Positions 19,697 through 29,700 are shown, counted from the first letter of the stretch. The stretch: 64,000 nt of DNA from Rhodobacteraceae bacterium Araon29 (GCA_039640505.1 CP046865.1:558001-622000); one strand, 5' to 3'. The notes: generated by a model not told the origin, from the sequence alone. Numbers and translations: made by a program.

Positions 19697-21222
19697 CTTA
19701 AGATTTTAAACCCTGCCCGGATTTGCCGATCCTGCTGAGAGGACAAATACTCGGGGCGATGGGTTGCCAAAATGTCTTGAGCACGGGATTTTGCGACCGC
19801 CCATGCATCGGGTGCGCCGCTTGCCTGCCAGGTGCGCGGCTCGTCACGATTGGCGAGCGAAGGGTAAAAATAATCGCGCTCCATCGCGGCGAGTGTCTGC
19901 GCGCCGCCAAGAAAATGGCCCTCTCCTAAAACTGCCTCGCAAATCGCATCAAAACCAAGGTTGTCCTCTGTCACTTCGATCCCTCTCAAAGCGCGGTAGA
20001 TGTTTGAATGCATTTCATCATCCAGAACAAAGCCTTCAAAGCTGGCACCAAGAAGCGAGGCGGTCATTCCAGAGCTTTCATAAATCAAATTACCCCCGGC
20101 CAATGCTGTCGCCATGGCGGTGATGCCTTTTTCTGCGCCATATTGGGCGTCGATCGCTTTGCTGTCGGTCATTGAAGACGCCACGCCAGAGGGCAGGCCA
20201 AGCCAGTTGGACACTTGCGCCGAGGCGGCGTTGAGCACAGCGGATTCTCCGCTGCCGCCAGAAAAGGCGCCAGTGCGAAGGTCAATCACCAGCGGCCAGT
20301 TGGAAAATATCATCGGATGGCTGGGTTTGATGGCATGCACCATCACCAAACTGGCCAGGGTTTCGGCCAGTGATTGCGCCAAAAATCCTGCCAATGTGGC
20401 CGGGGCTGTGGCCCCAGCCTGTGCTGCAGTTATGCAGGAAATTGGAATATTGTGGGCAATACAGCCGAACACCACATCCACGGCGTCTTCGGCAAATCGC
20501 ATGGGCGAGATGACTGGGCTAATATGCGCCTTTAAAAAAGGCCGCTTTGAAAATGCGCCTTCACCGCCTGCTGCAATATCTAGCATTTGGACAATTGGCG
20601 CGATATGCTCGGCCAGTGTAAAGGCGGTGGCCACGGGTTTGGTGGTGTTCTTTATCAGCGCATAGGCCGTGTTCACATCCAGATCGAAATTATCCGCAAC
20701 ATCCGTTGCAATGCAGCAGCGCGTGAACCAGCTAACATTGGCCAAGCTGTCCTGCAAACGGGTAAAGTCATGCAGGTCTTTGAGCGTAGAGGGTCGATAT
20801 AGCCCGCTGTCCATATCCAAGGTCTGCACGGCAGCGCCGCCGGTGCCAAAGTATACTTTTTGGCCGCCAACCTCGATTGAGCGGTCTTCGGCGCGCCCAT
20901 GCAGGACAAATTTTTTCGCCGCGCAATCAATAGCATCTTCGACCAACGCAGGGGGAAATACAATCCGGCCGCGTCCGGTGTCCTCGGCGCCTGCCGCCAA
21001 GAGTTTTTCAGATAAATTTTTGGGAACTTCGCCCATTCCAAGCTCGGCTAAAAGCCGCAAGGATGTCTGGTAAATTTCCTCAATGTTACGCTCTGACAAT
21101 GGACGGTATGCGCCGCCAATTTGACCGGGTGGGCAGGGATCTATGACCGGCTTTGCGGCGCGCTGGGCAAGCCGTTCGCGCCGTCCGCCGCGTTTTGGTT
21201 TTGGGGTCTGCTTTGGTGTCAT
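19693..21222 (-). CDS. MttB-family (trimethylamine methyltransferase-like) protein, non-pyrrolysine
   Basis: A 509-residue member of the MttB superfamily (PF06253), TIM-barrel methyltransferases. Segments such as YFGTGGAAVQTLDMDSGLYR, PVISPMRFAEDAV and GQ-like GAEKGITAMATALAGGNLIY are typical. The frame has no internal amber codon, so it belongs to the non-pyrrolysine group, whose characterised members demethylate glycine betaine or similar quaternary amines. Those need a corrinoid protein, and none is encoded nearby. It is divergent from a DMGDH/GcvT gene (188-base gap), which suggests linked function. Substrate is inferred only. Confidence 0.88.
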   Translation of the reverse strand: MTPKQTPKPKRGGRRERLAQRAAKPVIDPCPPGQIGGAYRPLSERNIEEIYQTSLRLLAELGMGEVPKNLSEKLLAAGAEDTGRGRIVFPPALVEDAIDCAAKKFVLHGRAEDRSIEVGGQKVYFGTGGAAVQTLDMDSGLYRPSTLKDLHDFTRLQDSLANVSWFTRCCIATDVADNFDLDVNTAYALIKNTTKPVATAFTLAEHIAPIVQMLDIAAGGEGAFSKRPFLKAHISPVISPMRFAEDAVDVVFGCIAHNIPISCITAAQAGATAPATLAGFLAQSLAETLASLVMVHAIKPSHPMIFSNWPLVIDLRTGAFSGGSGESAVLNAASAQVSNWLGLPSGVASSMTDSKAIDAQYGAEKGITAMATALAGGNLIYESSGMTASLLGASFEGFVLDDEMHSNIYRALRGIEVTEDNLGFDAICEAVLGEGHFLGGAQTLAAMERDYFYPSLANRDEPRTWQASGAPDAWAVAKSRAQDILATHRPEYLSSQQDRQIRAGFKILS

Positions 21223-21413
21223 CTATATCCTGTGTATGATGCGCTTTGAGCGCTGACTAAACGGGGTCTGGGCCTGCGTTCACAAGCGAAGAGCCCATAT
21301 GTGGAAAAATTAGTAACTCTGTTTCTAATTTTTAGAAATTACACGGCTTGGGTTGACCTTAGGCGGCGGTTTTTGTGCAGCGTGCTAACAGAAGATAATC
21401 GGGAGAGTGTGTG

Positions 21414-23849
21414 ATGAAATCAAGAACCAAAGTGGTGGTCATTGGCGGCGGCATTGCCGGGTGCTCTACGCTCTATCATCTGACGCAAGAGGGCTGGAGC
21501 GATGTTGTTTTGCTCGAGCGTAATGAACTGACCAGCGGAACAACTTGGCATTCCGCCGCGCAGGTCACCAATTTTGGCATGAACCAAACCATGGTTGGGC
21601 TGAAAACCCATTCTATAAACCTATATAAATCACTGGCTGAAGACCCCGATTATCCAATTAATTACCATCATGGGGATGGTGGTATAAGGCTGGCCAATAC
21701 CGAAGCACAAATGCAGGGATATCGCCATTTTGCATCCATGGCGCGCGGTATGGATGTACATTTTGAAGTGATTGACGCCGATGAATGTGCCCGGCGTCAT
21801 CCGCTGATTTCAACCGATAATCTTTTAGGCGGGCTATGGGATCCTCTGGATGGGGATATTGATCCTGCGCAGCTTTGTCAGGCATTGGCGCGCCGTGCCC
21901 GCAAAGCCGGCGCTGAGGTTTATCGCAACACACCCGTGATCGGACTTAAGCAGCATGCAGACGACACTTGGACGGTGCAAACCGAACAGGGCGATATTGC
22001 CTGTGATATTGTTGTCAACGCCTGTGGGTACCGTGTCAACGAAGTGGGCGCGATGATGGGGGTACACCATCCGGTGATGTCGATGGAGCATCAGTATTTC
22101 CTCACCGAAGAAATGCCTGCTATTGCGGACGCAGGCCACCGGATGCCGCTGCTGCGCTGCCCGATCAGCGATTATTATTGCCGTCAGGAAAAAAACGGCT
22201 TGCTTGTCGGGTTTTATGAGCAGGATTGCAAAACATGGGGCATGGACGGGATTGATCCCCATTTTGTCAACGCGCTGTGCCCCGATGATCTTGATCGGGT
22301 CAGTGACGTGCTTGAAGGCGCCTTTGCACGGATGCCTGCCTTGATGGACGTGGGCATCCACACCGTGGTCAACGGCCCGATCACCTATACCATTGATGGC
22401 GCACCTCTGGTGGGGCCTATTCCGGGCAAACGCAATGCCTATTGCATTATCGGTCTGCGCGCGGGGCTTGGCGAGGGCGGGGGACATGGCTGGCTTTTGG
22501 CGCAGCAGATCGTTCACGGTGAGGCCTGTTATGACACTTGGGTTCTAGACCCGCGCCGTTTTACCGGCCATGCAAACGTAGAACTGACTGCGTTGAAGGC
22601 CATTGAGGATTATCAAAACGAATTTCGGTTTCATTTCCCGCATGAGCACCGCCCTGCAGGGCGGCCCGCCAAGACAACGCCTTTGACGCCGGTGCTTGCT
22701 GCGGAAGGCGCTGAATTCACCGTGGTCAATGGCTGGGAGCGGGTGGATTACATCAAGCCCAATAAGGATTTTCATCCCACTCTTGGGTTTGATTTCGACG
22801 AAACTTTTGATCTGGTGGCAGAAGAAATTAGAAACCTGACCGAAAATGTAGGCCTATGCGAAGTCAACGGCTTCAACCGATTTGAAATTACCGGCGCAGA
22901 TCGGAATGCATTTCTGGACCGGATGTTTTGTGGCCCTGTAACCAAACGCGTTGGCCGCGTGGGACTGGGCTATCTGCTGAACCACCATGGCATGATCAAA
23001 AGTGAGGCAACGGTTGCCAATCTGCCCGCATCAGACCGCGGACCAGCGCGGGTCTGGTACGGCTCTGCTGCGGCCAGCGAATTTCATGACATGGATTGGC
23101 TGCAATCCCATCTTGATCCAAGCCAAGATGTCCAGATCCGCAGCCTGACCAATGAGCAAACCATATTGGTTCTCGCCGGACCACGCGCCCGTGATGTGCT
23201 ATCTGCCTGCGCGCGGGGCGATTGGTCAAAAGAGGCCTTTCCGTGGCTTTCCGTGCGTGTATGTTTCATTGGCATTGCACCTGCCACAGTGATGGGGGTC
23301 AGCTTTTCGGGTGAGTTGGCCTATGAGCTTCATCTGCCCAATGCATCACTTTATGCCGCTTATTTGGCCCTGCGAAAAGCCGGTGAGGCCCATGGGATGA
23401 AGCTTTTCGGTGCACGCGCGGTTGACTCCATGCGGATGGAGAAAGGGTTTTTGCATTGGAAAGCGGATTTGCTGACTGAGTTTGATCCTTTTGAAACTGG
23501 ACTTGAGCGCTTTGTGAAACTGAGCAAACCTGACTTTATCGGAAAAGTGGCGCTGCATCAGCGCTTTGCAGAAGGTCCCCGCCGAAAACTGGTCACTTTG
23601 GAAATCGCATCGCGCGCAGCGCCCGCCCATGGCGGCGCATCGCTCATGCAAGGCGATAAGGTGATTGGCACGGTGACCTCGGGCGAGTGGGGGCACCGCG
23701 TGCACAAAAACCTTGCCTATGCTTTTGTTGCCCCGGAACACGCAGCGATCGGCAGCGCCGCCGAGCTGGATCTATGCGGTCAGCGGGTGGCGACGAAGGT
23801 CGTCCCATTTAGCCCCTATGATCCCGACAATCTTCGCATGCGCAGCTAG
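21414..23849 (+). CDS. Second dimethylglycine dehydrogenase-like FAD/GcvT fusion protein
   Basis: An 811-residue DAO + FAO_M + GCV_T + GCV_T_C protein. The dinucleotide loop VVVIGGGIAGCSTLYHL starts at about residue 7; GTTWHSAAQ near residue 45 carries the histidine expected for covalent flavin. The GcvT half starts at about residue 430. Sequence differs clearly from the copy at 10696-13197, so the two probably act on different N-methyl substrates. GTG at 21411 and ATG at 21414 are both possible starts; GGAG at 21402-21405 is spaced better for the ATG. It is divergent from the MttB-type gene, so the pair may take methyl groups from one compound in sequence. Confidence 0.87.
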   Translation: MKSRTKVVVIGGGIAGCSTLYHLTQEGWSDVVLLERNELTSGTTWHSAAQVTNFGMNQTMVGLKTHSINLYKSLAEDPDYPINYHHGDGGIRLANTEAQMQGYRHFASMARGMDVHFEVIDADECARRHPLISTDNLLGGLWDPLDGDIDPAQLCQALARRARKAGAEVYRNTPVIGLKQHADDTWTVQTEQGDIACDIVVNACGYRVNEVGAMMGVHHPVMSMEHQYFLTEEMPAIADAGHRMPLLRCPISDYYCRQEKNGLLVGFYEQDCKTWGMDGIDPHFVNALCPDDLDRVSDVLEGAFARMPALMDVGIHTVVNGPITYTIDGAPLVGPIPGKRNAYCIIGLRAGLGEGGGHGWLLAQQIVHGEACYDTWVLDPRRFTGHANVELTALKAIEDYQNEFRFHFPHEHRPAGRPAKTTPLTPVLAAEGAEFTVVNGWERVDYIKPNKDFHPTLGFDFDETFDLVAEEIRNLTENVGLCEVNGFNRFEITGADRNAFLDRMFCGPVTKRVGRVGLGYLLNHHGMIKSEATVANLPASDRGPARVWYGSAAASEFHDMDWLQSHLDPSQDVQIRSLTNEQTILVLAGPRARDVLSACARGDWSKEAFPWLSVRVCFIGIAPATVMGVSFSGELAYELHLPNASLYAAYLALRKAGEAHGMKLFGARAVDSMRMEKGFLHWKADLLTEFDPFETGLERFVKLSKPDFIGKVALHQRFAEGPRRKLVTLEIASRAAPAHGGASLMQGDKVIGTVTSGEWGHRVHKNLAYAFVAPEHAAIGSAAELDLCGQRVATKVVPFSPYDPDNLRMRS

Positions 23850-23937
23850 GACTTGGCAAATTTGACTTGCCAGCATCGGCTGGCTTGCGATGCACCAACT
23901 TGTCGTTTAGCCTGTCGTTGCGGTCAGGAGTGGGCAG

Positions 23938-24105
23938 ATGCAAGCGGTCAACTATGAGATTTTGAAGGGCAAAGACCCAGGGACCTTGGAGGAAAAGGTC
24001 AACGAAAAACTAAAACGTGGTTGGGTTTTGGTCGGTGGGCCGTTTTCTGCAAAGTATGACCTGCATCACTGGTTTTATCAGGCGGTTGCCCTGCCGATAA
24101 TTTAA
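23938..24105 (+). CDS. DUF1737-like small protein
   Basis: A 55-residue frame that begins MQAVNYEILKGKDPGTLEEK. The pattern (YEIL-, LEEKVNEKLKRGWVLVGGPF, WFYQAV) fits the DUF1737 family of short proteins. AGGAG is seven bases before ATG 23938. It follows the DMGDH-like gene by 88 bases and is likely expressed on its own or by read-through. Function unknown. Confidence 0.75.
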   Translation: MQAVNYEILKGKDPGTLEEKVNEKLKRGWVLVGGPFSAKYDLHHWFYQAVALPII

Positions 24106-24169
24106 CCACTTTACTGAGCGCAAAAAATTTACGAATGCAATTGGGTGGCACGGGTCACACGGTTTGCGC

Positions 24170-24571
24170 CTATTGGCCCAACTCTTCTCGCAGCGCTTTA
24201 AAGGTTTCCTCCATCCGGTCGGACTGGGCGCAATCAATACTCATGGTCATGCGTTCTTGCGCGATTTGTTTTGGGCCGTCAAAAGTCACATCTGGATATT
24301 TCTGGCTTAGTTGAACCTGCAAACTGCTGCCGTGGTAGGTGCGCACACGCGCTTTGCCATTTACAAAGGGCACGTGCCGCATGGTGCCAAGGTCATGAAC
24401 AACAAAGGCGTTATCTGGCACCTGACATGAATTGTCTAAATCAATGATGGCAATCAGCGGCAAGGGAGCCGGATCAATCAGCGCCTTTATTCGGTCATGG
24501 TAATAATACGCTGCCACCGCTCCCAAAGCGGCTGATATAATTACAGTAAGGATAAAACCCACCACTCTCAT
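24170..24571 (-). CDS. Membrane-anchored hypothetical protein
   Basis: A 133-residue protein with an N-terminal hydrophobic segment (about 4-24, VVGFILTVIISAALGAVAAY) that is either a signal anchor or signal peptide, then a hydrophilic domain with two cysteines (about residues 50 and 114). I do not recognise the family. It lies downstream of cysG on the same strand, separated by about 135 bases, and need not belong to the nitrate operon. Confidence 0.65.
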   Translation of the reverse strand: MRVVGFILTVIISAALGAVAAYYYHDRIKALIDPAPLPLIAIIDLDNSCQVPDNAFVVHDLGTMRHVPFVNGKARVRTYHGSSLQVQLSQKYPDVTFDGPKQIAQERMTMSIDCAQSDRMEETFKALREELGQ

Positions 24572-24706
24572 TAATGGTCCAAACTTTTAGATTGCGTGAA
24601 AACGATAACATTTATCCACCCAAAATAGAAGTAAAACCGGTGCGGCCTGCCAATCCCGTTACCCTTGCCGCATCATCCAGCAAAAAGGCATCGTTTCACA
24701 AATCAA

Positions 24707-26110
24707 CTATGCGGAGTACTTTAAAGAGTTGTGCGCCAGAATTGGCCGAATGGCCGATTGCTTTGGCCATGTCACCAATAAAACTGCGCACCCGTTGACG
24801 TCGTGCTCACTTAAGGTTTTAGACACGGTTGCAACTGTCGCCACCAAATGCCTTTGGCTTGGTTTTGAGACATCAATGCAGATATCAACACGGTTATTTG
24901 ACGGCATGCCTTGCTGCATCCATTTACGAGAAAGCCGTTCTGCACCGGCAACAGACATATAAAGTGCCGTTGTGGTACCGGGGCCGGAATGGCGTGTGCT
25001 GTCCGGCGTCGGATCATCTGTGCAACCGGCCCCAGAGGCCAGAACAAGCGTATTGGCCACACCGCGTTCGGTCAGGCTTCGTGTAAGGCTTGCTCCTGCG
25101 GCAGAGGCGGCCGTAACACCTGGTATAATTTCTACGGTAATACCTACTTTACGGGCGGCTGAAATTTCTTCGCCCGCACGGCCAAAAATTCCTGGGTCCC
25201 CGGATTTTAGCCGCACCACACGCAGGCCTTTACGCGCTTCGGCGACGATCATTTGGTTGATCTTATCTTGTGGCCACGAATGTGCGCCAACGTGTTTGCC
25301 AACAAAGATCCGTTGCGCATCGCGCCGTGCAAGTTCTAATACTTCGGTATCCACTAAACGATCATAAAGTATGACGTCAGCTTCTTGAAGACGCTGCACA
25401 GCACGCAGTGTGAGCAAATCACGCGCACCGGGACCCGCGCCCACCAAGGCAATGTGGCCAGTGTTAGGGTCTTCGTTCGGCAAACCTCCTTCAGCAATCG
25501 CTTTCTTGATTTCTTTGGCGGCTTCGCGCTCTGCCCCCTGCACCCAAGTAGCGCTAGGAGCACCCTTGAAAACCCAAGCCCAGAATGCACGGCGCTGCGC
25601 TCGGGGGATGTGCCTGTTCACACTTGAGCGCAGACGTCCGGCAAGCGCAGCAAGACCGCCCATGGACTGCGGCAGCATAGCCTCCAAACGGGTTTTAATC
25701 TCGCGGGTTAGAACCGGCGCAGTGCCTTCGCTGCCGATGGCAATGACAACTGGATCACGATCTAGAATAGCCGGCGTGGTCATGTCACATAGATCGGGTT
25801 GATCAACCACATTGACAGGACAGCCTACAGATTTTGCCAAGGCATGGGCCGCTGCATCCAGCCCGGGGCAACCAGTGCCGATAAAGGCCATGGCAGCACC
25901 TTTAAATATTTCGCTTGAAAGCGTTTCTGAGTGCTGCGCGCGGTTGCTGTCAACCACTTCTTGCAGCTCATCCTCCAAATATGGTGCCACTAGCATCAGC
26001 TCTGCATCAGTTTTCAATAGCAAGCGGGTTTTTTGGGCTGCCTGTTCGCCGCCGCCGACGATGATGACGCGACGGCCGGTGGTGCGAATAAACATTGGGA
26101 AAGATTTCAT
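24707..26110 (-). CDS. cysG: Siroheme synthase CysG
   Basis: A 467-residue fusion that makes siroheme, the prosthetic group of NirB. The N-terminal part (about 1-210) is the precorrin-2 dehydrogenase/ferrochelatase (RRVIIVGGGEQAAQKTRLLL; DPVVIAIGSEGTAPVLTREIK). The C-terminal part (about 220-460) is the uroporphyrinogen-III C-methyltransferase: HIALVGAGPGARDLLTLRA, VGKHVGAHSWPQDKIN, VVRLKSGDPGIFGRAGEE and PGVTAASAAGA. It is the last gene of the nitrate operon, 12 bases after the TrpD2-like gene, which fits cofactor supply to nitrite reductase. Confidence 0.95.
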   Translation of the reverse strand: MKSFPMFIRTTGRRVIIVGGGEQAAQKTRLLLKTDAELMLVAPYLEDELQEVVDSNRAQHSETLSSEIFKGAAMAFIGTGCPGLDAAAHALAKSVGCPVNVVDQPDLCDMTTPAILDRDPVVIAIGSEGTAPVLTREIKTRLEAMLPQSMGGLAALAGRLRSSVNRHIPRAQRRAFWAWVFKGAPSATWVQGAEREAAKEIKKAIAEGGLPNEDPNTGHIALVGAGPGARDLLTLRAVQRLQEADVILYDRLVDTEVLELARRDAQRIFVGKHVGAHSWPQDKINQMIVAEARKGLRVVRLKSGDPGIFGRAGEEISAARKVGITVEIIPGVTAASAAGASLTRSLTERGVANTLVLASGAGCTDDPTPDSTRHSGPGTTTALYMSVAGAERLSRKWMQQGMPSNNRVDICIDVSKPSQRHLVATVATVSKTLSEHDVNGCAVLLVTWPKQSAIRPILAHNSLKYSA

Positions 26111-26122
26111 GGCGGTTTCCTT

Positions 26123-27073
26123 TCACGCGGTGCTGGTGGCCCTTTGATCATTCCAGAGATCCTCAGCTGCCCTTAAGCCATCGCTCTTGCCCAGGGTCTC
26201 TAGTGCTAGAGCTGCGGTGCTGATGATAATATCGGTTTCGAAATTCGTTGGATTCAGCTGCAAGATGGATGTTTTCCCATCTGATACCTTTTGCCCAGAC
26301 AGCCGGCGGATTTCGCTGCGGATCGCAGGGTATTGGCGTTTCCATATCGCGCCAGAGCGCAATCCAAACGCTTCTGTTGTTTTGGCTGGATGGCGCTCAA
26401 ACTCGCCACCGCCGCCTTTAATTACGGTTAGGTTGTCCCACCCCATATGTTTGGCCGCATCAGCTTGCAGCAGGCGGTAAGAGGGATGAAACACGCCTTG
26501 TGCGCTTGCATTAGCGGCTCCGGGGTTGAGCATACGGCAGACCGTGTTGATGCAAGAGCGCAGGCCAAGCACCTGCCGCAGGTTCAGCAGGTGAAATAAG
26601 GCAGGGTGATGGGTTTCAAGGGGCAGATAGGCGATCCGATGCTGTTTGAGAAATTTTGCCGCCTCAGATGGCGAAGATGCAACTCTAATCCTGGCATGGG
26701 TAAGGTTTGCGCGCACGCTTTGGTCTGCACCGTTCCAGCCATGCAACAAAACCCTATAACCTGCGTTGGCGACGAGCTTGGCTGAGATTAAAAACCAAGG
26801 CGCTCCCCGTGTCCGTCCAGCAGCATAACTGGGCCAATCTAGATCAACAGGTGGTAGATTAGGCAGAGCTGCCTGCGCGCTTGCAGCAAAACCTGCAATT
26901 TCCTCTGCAATCTCACCTTTCATCCTGAGCAACATCAGCAGAGCGCCAACCGCCTCGGGTGCGTCTTGCCCCGAAAGCATGGCATCCATGGCGTCAAAGG
27001 CTTCCTCTTGGGTGAGCGAGCGTGATCTTCCCGGGCCTCGGCCCAAAGTGCGCACATGCTCGGACAGGGTCAT
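26123..27073 (-). CDS. TrpD2-like phosphoribosyltransferase-family protein
   Basis: A 316-residue protein of the anthranilate-phosphoribosyltransferase-like (TrpD2/YbiB, glycosyltransferase family 3) type, with an N-terminal helical part (about 1-75, LTQEEAFDAMDAMLSG and EIAEEIAGF) and a C-terminal catalytic-like domain (KHMGWDNLTVIKGGGGEFER). The start ATG at 27071-27073 overlaps the nasA stop by four bases, so it is cotranslated with nitrate reductase. Longer readings upstream are not supported. It lacks the phosphoribosyl-pyrophosphate signature of true TrpD as far as I can see. Its job in nitrate assimilation is unknown; related YbiB proteins bind nucleic acid. Confidence 0.8.
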   Translation of the reverse strand: MTLSEHVRTLGRGPGRSRSLTQEEAFDAMDAMLSGQDAPEAVGALLMLLRMKGEIAEEIAGFAASAQAALPNLPPVDLDWPSYAAGRTRGAPWFLISAKLVANAGYRVLLHGWNGADQSVRANLTHARIRVASSPSEAAKFLKQHRIAYLPLETHHPALFHLLNLRQVLGLRSCINTVCRMLNPGAANASAQGVFHPSYRLLQADAAKHMGWDNLTVIKGGGGEFERHPAKTTEAFGLRSGAIWKRQYPAIRSEIRRLSGQKVSDGKTSILQLNPTNFETDIIISTAALALETLGKSDGLRAAEDLWNDQRATSTA

Positions 27074-29700
27074 TCTGCAGCCTCTTTTATGGATCGGCGG
27101 CCAAGCAGTTCCGTCAGCTCCGGTCTGCAAGAGCCGCAATTTGTGCCGGCGCCAAGAGCCGAACCAATATCGTCAACAGAGGTCAGTCCTTGGGTTTCAA
27201 CAGCGGAAATGATCGTATTGACACCAATGCCGAAACAGGAACAAAGCACGGGGCCGGGGTCGGGTACATCTTTTGGTGGCACACCCAAAAGCGCTGTTGA
27301 AGCATCGTCGCCGGGCAAGGTTGCCAGATAATCACGCATGACTGCCACCGGGGCAGCAGAGATAAATAGCGCCCCGATAAGCCGCCCTTCCTCTTGCAAC
27401 GCCACCCGCGCAGAGCCGCGCGCAGTATCAACCATAGTAATGGCTTTGGCATTTTGTGCCGCAAAAAGCCGTCTTGCGTAGGCTTCCCAATTCTCTGGCG
27501 TAGTCGAACCCGCCAGCTCAGCCCGATATCCCGCTTGAGTTCTGGCAAGTGCCCAATACTCTGAGGTAAGCACCGGAGTGCTTTGCGAAACCGCAAACCC
27601 ATACCAGCTTGCATCATAGCAAGAGAGCGAAACCACGCTTGCTTTGCTTTCAGGTTGGCCCGAGACAGGATCGCAAGCTGCCGCGACAAGCGCGTCGATC
27701 CGCGCACATTGGGCGGTCTGCGCTGTCCAATGCATTGGTGCAAAAACCTGCCGCGGCTGTACGGCGTCGGAAATACGGACCCGCAGGATCGCTGATCCGC
27801 TTGCACTTTTAACCTGCACCAGATCCGCGGGCCTGATTGATAGCTCTTTTGCGTCCTCTGGATGAATTTCCAGAAACGGTTCCGCCAGATGTGCTGACAA
27901 ACGTGGACTTAACGCCGTTCGTGTCATGGTGTGCCACTGGTCGCGCACGCGCCCGGTGTTCAGTTGGAAAGGATACTGTTGCGAGGGTTTTTCGGCCGGA
28001 GGCTTCCATGATACTGGCAGGAAACGGGCTTTTTTATCGGGATGAAAGAACCCGCCGTCTGCAAAGAAGCGTTCACCCCGGAGTGAAGTCGTCACTGGCC
28101 AGCGTTGCGGGGCCATGGTCTCGTATTCACTTTCGGAAAGCGCCGACAGACCCGAGATATCGAAGTCACGGCCAAACTGTCCTGCAATGCCCGAAAGTGC
28201 GGCATACTCGCGGAAAATCTCGGCCTCATTGGTGTAGTCGAAGGCTTTGGCAAAGCCCATGCGGCGCCCGACCTCAGCCAAGATGGCCCAGTCCGGTCGC
28301 GCCTGACCGGGGCGCGGTAAAATACTGCGTTGGCGGCTAATCGTGCGATCAGAATTTGTGACGGTGCCCTCCTTTTCCGCCCAGGCCGTCGCGGGCAACA
28401 GCACATTGGCCACTTGGGCGGTATCGGTCTGCGCAGTAATGTCGCTGACTACGGTAAAAGGGCATGACCCGATGGCGGCCATAACAGCATCGGCCTCGGG
28501 CATAGAAACAGCTGGGTTGGTATGGATGATCCACAGGGCCTTGATCTGGCCGGAACGCACTGCACAAAACATATCTACAGCCTTAAGACCGGGCGCGTTG
28601 GGTATAGACGTAGCCCCCCAAAAATCGCGCACGGCGCTGCGATGATTGGCGTTTTCAAGATCAAGATGGCACGCAAGCATATTTGCCAGCCCACCGACTT
28701 CGCGCCCCCCCATGGCATTGGGTTGTCCAGTGACAGAAAACGGTCCACAGCCCGGTTTTCCAATCCGTCCAGTGGCAAGGTGGCAGTTCAGAATCGCATT
28801 AACTTTATCAGAGCCCGAAGTGGACTGGTTTACGCCCTGTGAATAAACCGTCACCACCTTTTCAGTATTGATCCAGAGATCGCAGAAGGCTTTAATTTCC
28901 TCATCTGATAAGCCTGTTGCATCAATGCCATCTTCCTGAGCGGCTTTCAGGGCGTCATCAAACCCTTCGGTGTTTTCCATATAACTGTTATCAAGCCCGC
29001 CCTGTTCACACAGCGTAACAAGCAGGCGATTGAAAAGCGCCACATCACTTCCGGGCTTTAAAGCAAGGTGCATATCGGCGCTGTCACAACTGGCCGTGCG
29101 GCGGGGGTCAATAACGACGATGCGTGTGCTGCGGGACTTTCGCGCGGCAAGCAAACGTTGATACAGCACCGGGTGGCACCACGCGAGGTTCGAGCCAACC
29201 AAAACAACCAGATCTGCCTGATCAAGGTCTTCATAAGTGCCCGGCACTGTATCACTGCCAAAGGCTCGTTTGTGACCGGCCACCGAAGACGCCATGCAAA
29301 GGCGCGAATTTGTATCGATGTTGGCCGAGCCGATAAACCCTTTCATCAATTTATTGGCAACATAGTAATCTTCGGTCAGAAGTTGGCCCGATACGTAAAA
29401 CGCCACACTGTCAGGACCGTGATCTGCAATGGTTTGAGAAAAAGTATCTGCCACCAATTGCAGGGCGTGATCCCATGTGCTGTCCTGACCATCAACACGC
29501 GGTGCAAGCAGCCTTTGGTCTAGGCCAACCGTTTCGCCCAAGGCCAAGCCCTTGGAACAAAGGCGCCCAAAATTCGCGGGATGTTCTGGATCGCCGCGCA
29601 CAGCAAGACCGCCTTCACCATCGGGGCGCATAAGTACGCCGCATCCTACGCCGCAATAGGGGCAAGTGGACCGCGTTTCGGGCAAGCCCGTCCCGTCCAT
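27070..29700 (-). CDS. nasA: Assimilatory nitrate reductase catalytic subunit
   Basis: An 876-residue molybdopterin guanine dinucleotide enzyme that reduces nitrate to nitrite in the cytoplasm. N-terminal TCPYCGVGCGV and RLCSKG give the [4Fe-4S] ligands (about residues 12-50). The molybdopterin oxidoreductase domain follows and the dinucleotide-binding domain (about 590-720). The C-terminus carries a BFD-like [2Fe-2S] motif, LCSCFGIGVNTI and GTNCGSCRPEL (about 815-865), as in NasA proteins that take electrons from a partner reductase. ATG at 29698-29700 overlaps the nirD stop. Confidence 0.96.
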   Translation of the reverse strand: MDGTGLPETRSTCPYCGVGCGVLMRPDGEGGLAVRGDPEHPANFGRLCSKGLALGETVGLDQRLLAPRVDGQDSTWDHALQLVADTFSQTIADHGPDSVAFYVSGQLLTEDYYVANKLMKGFIGSANIDTNSRLCMASSVAGHKRAFGSDTVPGTYEDLDQADLVVLVGSNLAWCHPVLYQRLLAARKSRSTRIVVIDPRRTASCDSADMHLALKPGSDVALFNRLLVTLCEQGGLDNSYMENTEGFDDALKAAQEDGIDATGLSDEEIKAFCDLWINTEKVVTVYSQGVNQSTSGSDKVNAILNCHLATGRIGKPGCGPFSVTGQPNAMGGREVGGLANMLACHLDLENANHRSAVRDFWGATSIPNAPGLKAVDMFCAVRSGQIKALWIIHTNPAVSMPEADAVMAAIGSCPFTVVSDITAQTDTAQVANVLLPATAWAEKEGTVTNSDRTISRQRSILPRPGQARPDWAILAEVGRRMGFAKAFDYTNEAEIFREYAALSGIAGQFGRDFDISGLSALSESEYETMAPQRWPVTTSLRGERFFADGGFFHPDKKARFLPVSWKPPAEKPSQQYPFQLNTGRVRDQWHTMTRTALSPRLSAHLAEPFLEIHPEDAKELSIRPADLVQVKSASGSAILRVRISDAVQPRQVFAPMHWTAQTAQCARIDALVAAACDPVSGQPESKASVVSLSCYDASWYGFAVSQSTPVLTSEYWALARTQAGYRAELAGSTTPENWEAYARRLFAAQNAKAITMVDTARGSARVALQEEGRLIGALFISAAPVAVMRDYLATLPGDDASTALLGVPPKDVPDPGPVLCSCFGIGVNTIISAVETQGLTSVDDIGSALGAGTNCGSCRPELTELLGRRSIKEAAE

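Noticed and set aside
21834-22517. Long antisense frame in the second DMGDH-like gene
   Set aside because: Shadow frame of a well-supported gene; no family match.
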